Below, piece after piece: positions 58,524 through 64,000 of a stretch of 64,000 nt of DNA. The notes beneath the pieces are model-generated. The model was not told the DNA's origin, did not search any database, and saw nothing but the letters and a program-made list of their open reading frames with translations. The stretch comes from Pseudoroseomonas cervicalis. GTDB taxonomy: Bacteria > Pseudomonadota > Alphaproteobacteria > Acetobacterales > Acetobacteraceae. The first letter of the stretch is position 1. Every line of letters starts with the position of its first letter. The stretch covers positions 124,001 to 188,000 of the forward strand of contig NZ_JAUTAJ010000005.1 of NCBI RefSeq assembly GCF_030818485.1. Direction: 5' to 3'. Made by a program: the position numbers and the translations under genes.

Positions 58524-58545
58524 CGGAATTATTTCTAAAATTCCG
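58524..58545. promoter_or_regulatory. Inverted repeat CGGAATT / AATTCCG
   Basis: CGGAATT (58524-58530) and AATTCCG (58539-58545) are perfect complements with an eight-base AT spacer, about 115 bases upstream of the hydroxylase-like ATG. It may be an operator or a short hairpin in the leader. Confidence 0.42.
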
Positions 58546-58659
58546 TCCAGCCTCTTCACGCTCCTGCGAGAACTGGCCGCCAAGGCCAGCCCCCGCAGCA
58601 GCGGGGCCGTTGGCTGCCGCCCGCCTCGCCGCGCCGACCGCGAAGGGAAAGGAACGACC

Positions 58660-59394
58660 ATGGATTTCGGTGCCCCGCTGCGCGATCTGGGTCCCGTCGA
58701 CGTCTCCGGCCTGCTCGAGGTGGTGGCCGGGCTGACCGAGGCCGACTGGACCGGCAACACCTTCCGCCAGGAGGCGCTGGCCGCCGGCGTGCACTCGGCC
58801 ACCGACAACATCCTGATGAAGACCGAATGGCACCCCTCGGCCAGCGGCACCGGGCTGCAGCATTTCGAGGACCTCGTCTTCGTCTGGGCGAAGCAGAAGG
58901 GCGTGGACCCCGCCCCCTTCATGCCGATCGCGCGCGAGGACACCGATCTCTGGCCGGTCTACACCATGCCCGACTGGCTGCGCTTCAAATCGGTGCTGGA
59001 GCCGGTGGTACGCCAGGCCATCGCGCCGCTGCGCAAGCCGCATGGCGTGGTGACCCGCCTCGCCCTGGTGCGGCTGCGCGGCGGCGCCACCATCGCGCCG
59101 CATATCGACGGCCAGCCCATGGCCGCCCGCGCCCACCGCATCCATGTCTCGCTGAGCAGCACGCCGAGCGTCGAATACAAGATCGACGGCCGGAAATTCA
59201 CCATGCTCAAGGGCCACGCCTACGACTTCAACAACCGCGTCCGCCACTCCGTCCGCAACAAGGGCCGCGCCGACCGCATCAACCTCTTCGTCGACTACTA
59301 CCCGGATCCGGGCCTGTCGCTGCGCAACCCGCTCGACGTCTCGGCGCCGCGCTTCGCGCCCCCCGCGCCGCTGTACCAGGGCGCCTTCATCTGA
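58660..59394 (+). CDS. Aspartyl/asparaginyl beta-hydroxylase-like dioxygenase
   Basis: This 244-residue cytoplasmic protein belongs to the Asp/Asn beta-hydroxylase family of Fe(II)/2-oxoglutarate oxygenases. The iron-binding triad is present as His148-x-Asp150 (PHIDGQP) and His196 (RVRHSVRN), and Arg206 (RADRINLFVD) is placed to bind 2-oxoglutarate. The fold core reads TRLALVRLRGGATIAPH and KGHAYDFNNRVRHSV. The substrate could be an amino-acid side chain in a protein or a free metabolite. The ATG at 58660 follows GGGAAAGGAAC. A TetR gene follows 75 bases downstream on the same strand. Confidence 0.86.
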   Translation: MDFGAPLRDLGPVDVSGLLEVVAGLTEADWTGNTFRQEALAAGVHSATDNILMKTEWHPSASGTGLQHFEDLVFVWAKQKGVDPAPFMPIAREDTDLWPVYTMPDWLRFKSVLEPVVRQAIAPLRKPHGVVTRLALVRLRGGATIAPHIDGQPMAARAHRIHVSLSSTPSVEYKIDGRKFTMLKGHAYDFNNRVRHSVRNKGRADRINLFVDYYPDPGLSLRNPLDVSAPRFAPPAPLYQGAFI

Positions 59395-59469
59395 CCGGAG
59401 ACAGGGGCTCCCCGCCAGCCGGGACTTGACGCGGGGCGCGCCAGACGCGAACCCGGCAGGACCGGCCCG

Positions 59470-60144
59470 ATGGAGAGCCCCTTGGACCAGCCTGCCCCGC
59501 CCCCCGCCCGCCCGGCGGTGAAGCAGCCGCGCTCGCCCCGCGCCATCGCCACGCGCGAGCGCATCCTGGAGGCGGCGCGCGCGGAATTCGCCCGCCTCGG
59601 CCTGGCCGGCGCCCGGGTGGACGAGATCGCCGCCCGCGCCGGCGCCAACAAGCGCATGCTCTACGCCTATTTCGGCAGCAAGGAGGAGCTCTGGCTCACC
59701 GTGCTGGAAGGCGCCTATGCCGCCAAGCGCGAGGAGGAGCGCGCCCTCGACGTCGACGCCCTGCCCCCCGCCGAGGCCATGGCGCAGCTGGTGCGCTTCA
59801 ACCTGCGCTACACCGCGGCGCATCCGGAATTCGTGGCACTCCTGAACCAGGAGAACCTGCACCAGGCGCAGTACCTGAAGCAGAGCGCACGGGTGCGGGC
59901 GCTCTACTCCCCACTGCTGGAGACGCTGCGCGCGGTGCTGGCCCGCGGCGAGGAAAGCGGCGCCTTCCGCCGCGGCGTCGACCCGCTGCAGCTCTATGTC
60001 ACCATCGTCGCCATCGGGCATTTCTACGTGGCGAACCTGCACACCCTCTCCACCATCTTCGGCGCCGGGCTGGGCGATGAGGGCGCCCTTGCCAGCCGCG
60101 AAGCCCACTGCATCGACGTCGTCCTCGGCTATCTGCGCGCCTGA
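59470..60144 (+). CDS. TetR-family transcriptional regulator
   Basis: This 224-residue repressor has a TetR helix-turn-helix (ATRERILEAARAEFARLGLAG in part, ARVDEIAARAGANKRMLYAYF, GSKEELW) and a helical ligand domain. The N-terminal 22 residues are Pro-rich and probably disordered. Two palindromes between its stop and the sugar-type operon (60216-60229, 60275-60292) are the best candidate operators, which would make that operon its target although it lies downstream on the same strand. A GC hairpin directly behind the gene separates the two transcripts. Confidence 0.9.
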   Translation: MESPLDQPAPPPARPAVKQPRSPRAIATRERILEAARAEFARLGLAGARVDEIAARAGANKRMLYAYFGSKEELWLTVLEGAYAAKREEERALDVDALPPAEAMAQLVRFNLRYTAAHPEFVALLNQENLHQAQYLKQSARVRALYSPLLETLRAVLARGEESGAFRRGVDPLQLYVTIVAIGHFYVANLHTLSTIFGAGLGDEGALASREAHCIDVVLGYLRA

Positions 60145-60153
60145 CCGCGCGAG

Positions 60154-60172
60154 GCGGGGGCGCCGCCCCCGC
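60154..60172 (+). terminator. GC-rich palindrome behind the TetR gene
   Basis: GCGGGGGCG (60154-60162) and CGCCCCCGC (60164-60172) form a near-continuous palindrome ten bases behind the TetR stop codon. It has no T-run but is a strong stem and probably ends or attenuates the transcript before the next operon. Confidence 0.45.
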
Positions 60173-60215
60173 ACCCCCGCCGGGGAGGCAGGGCGTCCCC
60201 GGACCCCGCCATCGG

Positions 60216-60229
60216 TAACTAATCAGTTA
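60216..60229. promoter_or_regulatory. Palindrome TAACTAATCAGTTA, candidate TetR operator
   Basis: TAACT (60216-60220) / AGTTA (60225-60229) form a perfect dyad with a four-base centre. Spacing and composition resemble TetR-family operators. It is 106 bases upstream of the oxidoreductase ATG and 72 bases behind the TetR stop. Confidence 0.55.
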
Positions 60230-60274
60230 TGAAATGCGTCGGGCCGCTTGACGGGGGGCCTTTGTGGGGCGCAG

Positions 60275-60292
60275 GGTAACTGCATGGTTACC
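60275..60292. promoter_or_regulatory. Palindrome GGTAAC-TGCATG-GTTACC
   Basis: GGTAAC (60275-60280) and GTTACC (60287-60292) are perfect complements around TGCATG. The half-site GTAAC/GTTAC is shared with the dyad at 60216 (GGTAACT there as well, 60214-60220). Two such sites about 60 bases apart suggest cooperative repression of the operon beginning at 60335. Confidence 0.55.
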
Positions 60293-60334
60293 TTTCCGGC
60301 GGCGAGACCACCGGAAAACAGGGGAAACGACAAG

Positions 60335-61489
60335 ATGGCAGACCGCCGCATCGGCATCGTCATGAACGGTGTCACCGGCCGCATGGGCATGAACCAGCAC
60401 CTGATCCGCTCCATCGCCGCGATCCGGCAGGATGGCGGGGTGCGCCTGGCCAATGGCGACCGGCTGATGCCCGACCCGATCCTGGTCGGCCGCAACCGCG
60501 AGAAGCTGGAAGCGCTGGCCCGCGCCCACAACATCACCCGCGTGACCACCGACCTCGAGGCCGCGCTGGCCGCCGCCGAGGACGAGATCTTCTTCGACGC
60601 CGCCGCCACCTCGATGCGCGCCGGGCTGATCCGCCAGGCCATCGCCGCCGGCAAGCACATCTACTGCGAGAAACCCTCGGCCGAGAATCTGCAGGACGCG
60701 CTCGACCTCGCCCGCCGCGCCGAGCGGGCCGGCGTGAAGAACGGCATCGTGCAGGACAAGCTGTTCCTGCCCGGGCTGCGCAAGCTGAAGATGGTCATCG
60801 ACAGCGGCTTCCTGGGAAAAATCCTCTCGGTGCGCGGCGAGTTCGGCTACTGGGTGTTCGAGGGCGATCTGCAGCCCGCCCAGCGCCCCTCCTGGAACTA
60901 CCGCAAGGCCGATGGCGGCGGCATCATCCTCGATATGCTGCCGCACTGGCGCTACGTGCTCGACAACATCTTCGGCGAGGTCGAGAGCGTCTCCTGCCTC
61001 GGCGCCACCCATATCCCGCGCCGCATTGCCGAGGATGGCACGCCCTATGCGGCGGATGCCGACGACGCCGCCTACTGCACCTTCCAGCTCTCCGGCGGCA
61101 TCATCGCGCAGATCAACAGCAGCTGGGTGACGCGCGTCCGCCGCGACGACCTTGTCACCTTCCATGTCGACGGCACCCATGGCAGCGCCGTCGCCGGCCT
61201 GACCAGCTGCCGCACCCAGGCCCGCGTCAACACGCCGAAGCCGGTCTGGAACCCCGACCAGCCCCAGGGCATCGATTTCTACGCCGGCTGGGAGGAAGTG
61301 CCCGACACCACCGCCTATCCCAACGGCTTCCGCCTGCAATGGGAGATGTTCCTGAAGCATGTCGTGGGCGAGATCCCCGACTATCCCTGGAACCTTCTCG
61401 CCGGCGCCAAGGGCGTGCAGCTGGCCGAGGCGGCGCTGCAATCCTGGACCGAGCGCCGCTGGGTCGACCTGCCGCGGCTGGAGGCCTGA
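60335..61489 (+). CDS. Gfo/Idh/MocA-family oxidoreductase
   Basis: This 384-residue NAD(P)-dependent oxidoreductase typically acts on sugars, polyols or their keto forms. It begins RIGIVMNGVTGRMGMNQHLIRS, a variant Rossmann start with an insertion, and has HIYCEKPSAENLQDAL with the EKP catalytic Lys motif, ILDMLPHWRYVLDNIFGEV with the usual His, and FRLQWEMFLKHVVGE. The ATG at 60335 follows AGGGGAAACG. It leads an operon with a DUF993 protein and a TIM-barrel isomerase/epimerase, a typical oxidative sugar or inositol-like route. The exact substrate is unknown. Confidence 0.88.
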   Translation: MADRRIGIVMNGVTGRMGMNQHLIRSIAAIRQDGGVRLANGDRLMPDPILVGRNREKLEALARAHNITRVTTDLEAALAAAEDEIFFDAAATSMRAGLIRQAIAAGKHIYCEKPSAENLQDALDLARRAERAGVKNGIVQDKLFLPGLRKLKMVIDSGFLGKILSVRGEFGYWVFEGDLQPAQRPSWNYRKADGGGIILDMLPHWRYVLDNIFGEVESVSCLGATHIPRRIAEDGTPYAADADDAAYCTFQLSGGIIAQINSSWVTRVRRDDLVTFHVDGTHGSAVAGLTSCRTQARVNTPKPVWNPDQPQGIDFYAGWEEVPDTTAYPNGFRLQWEMFLKHVVGEIPDYPWNLLAGAKGVQLAEAALQSWTERRWVDLPRLEA

Positions 61490-61492
61490 GCG

Positions 61493-62665
61493 GTGCCCAC
61501 CATCACCCTGCCCACCGCCGCCGGCACGCTGGAGGAATTCCGCACCAGCCCGCCGCGTGACTTCGCCCGTGCGACGCCCCCCTTCCCGCGCATCGCGCTG
61601 GCCGCCGCCCATGTGGTGGCCGATCCGCTGGCGGCGCAGGATCCCTGGCTGGACGCGAAGATCGACTGGGACCGCACCATCGCCTTCCGCCGCCATCTCT
61701 GGTCGCTCGGCCTCGGTGTCGCGGAAGCCATGGACACCGCCCAGCGCGGCATGGGGCTGGACTGGGCATCGGCGCAGGAGCTGATCCGCCGCTCCCTGGA
61801 TGCCATGCGCGATTTCCCCGAGGCCAGCATGGCTTCCGGTGCCGGCACCGACCATCTGGCGCCGGGGCCGGATGTGACCATCGACGACGTCATCCGCGCC
61901 TATGAGGAGCAATGCGCGGCGGTGGAGGCCATGGGCGGCCGCATCATCCTGATGGCCTCCCGCGCCCTGGCCCGCGCCGCGCGCTCGCCGGCCGATTACG
62001 AGCGTGTCTATGCCCGCGTGCTGTCGCAGGTGAAGCAGCCGGTGATCATCCACTGGCTGGGCGAGATGTTCGACCCTGCTCTGGAAGGCTATTGGGGCCA
62101 TCACGACCACAATGCGGCGATGCAGGTGGCGCTCGATGTCATCGCGGCCCATGCCGACAAGGTCGATGGCGTGAAGATCTCCCTCCTCGACAAGGACAAG
62201 GAGATCGCCATGCGCCGCCGCCTGCCGAAGAACGGCCAGGGCGGGGTGCGCATGTACACCGGCGACGATTTCAACTACGCCGAGCTGATCGCCGGCGACG
62301 AGGATGGCCATTCCGACGCGCTGCTCGGCATCTTCGACCCGATCGCCCCGGCGGTGGGCGGCGCGCTGGCCAGCCTGTCGCGCAACGATCTCAGCACCTT
62401 CCACGAGATTCTGGCGCCCACCGTGCCGCTCTCGCGCCACATCTTCCAGGCACCGACGCGCTTCTACAAGACCGGCGTGGTGTTCATGGCCTGGCTGAAC
62501 GGCCATCAGGACCATTTCGTCATGGTGGGCGGCCAGCAATCCGCCCGCTCCCTCCAGCACTTTTCCGAGTTGTTCCGCCTGGCCGACAAGGCCGGCCTGC
62601 TGCGGGACCCCGACATGGCGGTCACCCGCATGCGGGCGCTGCTGGCGACCCATGGGGTGGCGTGA
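61493..62665 (+). CDS. DUF993 family protein (DHDPS-like TIM barrel)
   Basis: This 390-residue protein matches DUF993, proteins related to the dihydrodipicolinate synthase/aldolase superfamily but of unknown reaction. Characteristic segments are WDRTIAFRRHLWSLGLGVAEAMDTAQRGMG (in part), GAGTDHLAPG, VKQPVIIHWLGEMFDPALEGYWG (in part) and VDGVKISLLDKDKEI, where Lys of VKIS could be the Schiff-base Lys. The GTG at 61493 lies three bases after the previous stop. In its operon an aldolase or retro-aldol step on a keto-sugar or keto-acid made by the oxidoreductase is plausible. Confidence 0.85.
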   Translation: MPTITLPTAAGTLEEFRTSPPRDFARATPPFPRIALAAAHVVADPLAAQDPWLDAKIDWDRTIAFRRHLWSLGLGVAEAMDTAQRGMGLDWASAQELIRRSLDAMRDFPEASMASGAGTDHLAPGPDVTIDDVIRAYEEQCAAVEAMGGRIILMASRALARAARSPADYERVYARVLSQVKQPVIIHWLGEMFDPALEGYWGHHDHNAAMQVALDVIAAHADKVDGVKISLLDKDKEIAMRRRLPKNGQGGVRMYTGDDFNYAELIAGDEDGHSDALLGIFDPIAPAVGGALASLSRNDLSTFHEILAPTVPLSRHIFQAPTRFYKTGVVFMAWLNGHQDHFVMVGGQQSARSLQHFSELFRLADKAGLLRDPDMAVTRMRALLATHGVA

Positions 62666-62666
62666 G

Positions 62667-63477
62667 ATGTATCCGCTCTCGCTGAACACCGTCAGCGTAA
62701 AGGAAAAATGGGATCTGGCTGCCTGCATCGAGGGCTGCGCGCGGCACGGCATTCCCGGCATCTCCCCCTGGCGCGACGTGCTGCAGGCCATGGGCGTGGG
62801 CCAGGCGGCACAGCGCATCCGCGATGCCGGGCTGCGCGTCTCCGGCCTCTGCCGCGGCGGCATGTTCCCGGCCGCCGACCGCGCCGGGCGCCTTGCCGCC
62901 ATCGAGGACAATCGCCGCGCCATCGGCGAGGCGCAGGCGATCGGCGCGGAATGCCTGGTGCTGGTCTGCGGCGGGCTGCCGCCGGGCTCCAAGGACCTGC
63001 CGCGGCGCGCGGGAGATGGTGCGCGAGGGCCTGCACGCCATCCTGCCCGAGGCGCGCGCCGCCGGCGTGACGCTGGCGCTGGAACCGCTGCACCCGATGA
63101 CCTGCGCCGATCGCAGCGTGCTCTCCACAATCGGCCAGGCGCTGGATCTCTGCGACGAACTGGGCGAGGGCGCGGGCGTCGCGCTCGATGTCTACCATGT
63201 CTGGTGGGATCCGGATCTGGCGCGGCAGGTGGCGCGCGCGGGGTCGCGCATCGCCGGCTTCCATCTCTGTGACTGGAAGGTGCCGACCACCGATCTGGTC
63301 TTCGATCGCGGCATGCCGGGCGAGGGTGTCATCGACATCCCCGCCATCCGCGCCATGGTCGAGGCCACGGGCTATCGCGGCTGCGCCGAGATCGAGCTGC
63401 TGTCGCACAGCTGGTGGAAACGGGATCCGGACGAGGTCCTGGCCATCATGAAGGAACGTCACGCCACGGTCTGCTGA
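62667..63477 (+). pseudogene. Sugar phosphate isomerase/epimerase family (TIM barrel), frameshifted
   Basis: The two parts of this gene together form a full xylose-isomerase-like TIM-barrel protein of about 270 residues. The first part (MYPLSLNTVSVKEKWDLAAC to CGGLPPGSKDLP) reads from the ATG at 62667 to about 62996. The second part (AREMVREGLHAILPEARAAG to the stop at 63477) is in another frame and contains the metal-site segments LALEPLHPM, ALDVYHVWWDP, GFHLCDWK and EIELLSHSWW. One extra base between about 63001 and 63015 (in CGCGGCGCGCGGGAG) accounts for the shift. All metal ligands survive, so this may be a sequencing error instead of a dead gene. Confidence 0.82.
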
Positions 63478-63509
63478 AGACAGGCCGGGCGCGCAGGGAG
63501 GAAACCCGC

Positions 63510-64000
63510 ATGTCACTGTCCCGCCGCCATTTTTCTGTCGGTTTGCTCGGCGTGCCGCTGCTGGCGGCGCCCGGGCTGGTGCGCGCCGCGGCGCCGGGCT
63601 GGAAGCCCAGCCATCCGGTGCGCTTCGTCGTTCCCTTCCCCGCCGGCGGCGCCACGGATGTGGTGGCGCGGGTGCTGGCCGACCACATGACCGGCACGCT
63701 CGGCCAGCCCGTGGTGGTGGAGAACCGCACCGGATCGGGCGGCAATATCGGCATGGAGAATGTGGTGCGCAGCGCGCCGGACGGCCACAGCATCGTCATG
63801 GCCACCACCGGCACGCTGACCATCAACCCCTTTCTCTACAAGACCATGGGCTTCGATCCGCGCCAGGCGCTGGCGCCGATCTCCATGGCCTTCTCCACCG
63901 ACCATGTGCTGGTGGTGAACAAGGCGCTGCCCGTCGCCACGGCGCAGGAGCTGGTGGCGCTGGCCCGCAGCAGGCCCGGCCAGCTGGCCTATGGCTCGGC
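63510..64000 (+). CDS. Tripartite tricarboxylate transporter substrate-binding protein (Bug family), cut by the window edge
   Basis: The first 163 residues of a Bug protein are present. A leader MSLSRRHFSVGLLGVPLLAA with an arginine pair is followed by HPVRFVVPFPAGGATDVVARVL, VVVENRTGSGGNIGMENVVRS and LAPISMAFSTDHVLVV. The ATG at 63510 has AGGGAGGAAACC as ribosome site. The gene lies 32 bases behind the isomerase and probably ends the sugar-type operon, providing uptake of its substrate. The C-terminal half is beyond the right edge. Confidence 0.9.
   Translation, partial: MSLSRRHFSVGLLGVPLLAAPGLVRAAAPGWKPSHPVRFVVPFPAGGATDVVARVLADHMTGTLGQPVVVENRTGSGGNIGMENVVRSAPDGHSIVMATTGTLTINPFLYKTMGFDPRQALAPISMAFSTDHVLVVNKALPVATAQELVALARSRPGQLAYGS

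Larger units (their letters stand above)
58287..58659. other. 373-base divergent regulatory region with palindromes
   Basis: No gene is supported here. The region between the CitE-like lyase and the hydroxylase-like gene is partly AT-rich and holds at least three dyads, listed separately at 58386-58422 and 58524-58545. It must carry two divergent promoters. Confidence 0.5.

Overview
This window is 64 kb of very GC-rich (about 70 % by eye) bacterial chromosome, dense with genes and lacking any rRNA, tRNA, CRISPR array or insertion sequence that I can see. Six tripartite-tricarboxylate (Bug/TctC-type) binding proteins, many small catabolic operons, a caa3-type oxidase with fused subunits I and III, and AT-rich hairpin repeats all suggest a free-living Acetobacteraceae alphaproteobacterium of the Roseomonas type. 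This is inference from gene content and composition, not a database match.

Layout. 0.2-11.4 kb: a giant secreted phosphoesterase with RTX motifs and six C-terminal repeats, a small membrane protein, a flavin dehydrogenase, fdhD, an NCS2 purine permease and a serine hydrolase. 11.6-17.8 kb: a LacI-linked catabolic locus (3-hydroxyisobutyrate-dehydrogenase-like enzyme, LacI regulator, two SDRs, Bug protein, MmgE/PrpD protein) with the same 13-bp operator-like sequence at two of its promoter regions. 17.8-30.9 kb: a GntR-linked catabolic island made of a Bug protein, two mirrored pairs of carboxymuconolactone-decarboxylase-like protein plus dehydrogenase, the GntR regulator, and an eight-gene minus-strand operon carrying a branched-chain-type ABC importer, lactonase-like hydrolase, SDR, MmgE/PrpD and NIPSNAP proteins. 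The 10-mer GTAAGATTGT recurs in its three main promoter regions. 31.2-36.6 kb: msrB, divergent from a complete nikABCDE nickel importer preceded by a textbook NikR operator. 36.7-45.3 kb: a DASS anion transporter, LysR regulator, aspartate dehydrogenase, Bug protein, an Lrp-type regulator divergent from hppD with phased direct repeats between them, a kelch protein and another Bug protein. 45.3-51.0 kb: a minus-strand respiratory operon (CuA/cytochrome c subunit II, fused subunit I+III, a small membrane protein, CtaG-like assembly factor, tri-haem cytochrome c). 51.2-57.4 kb: an acetyltransferase, two small proteins, a divergent tctC / tctBA transporter and a DedA protein. 57.4-64.0 kb: a CitE-like lyase, an Asp/Asn hydroxylase-like protein, a TetR regulator and a sugar-type catabolic operon (Gfo/Idh/MocA oxidoreductase, DUF993 protein, frameshifted TIM-barrel isomerase, Bug protein running off the right edge).

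The common theme is scavenging of organic acids and related solutes: each operon pairs a high-affinity uptake component with dehydrogenases, hydrolases or lyases and usually has its own local regulator. The most informative non-coding signals are the shared operators, the NikR box and a two-copy three-hairpin repeat. Two genes (the ctaG-like gene and the isomerase near 63.0 kb) are interrupted by apparent single-base insertions in GC-rich runs, which may be sequencing errors.
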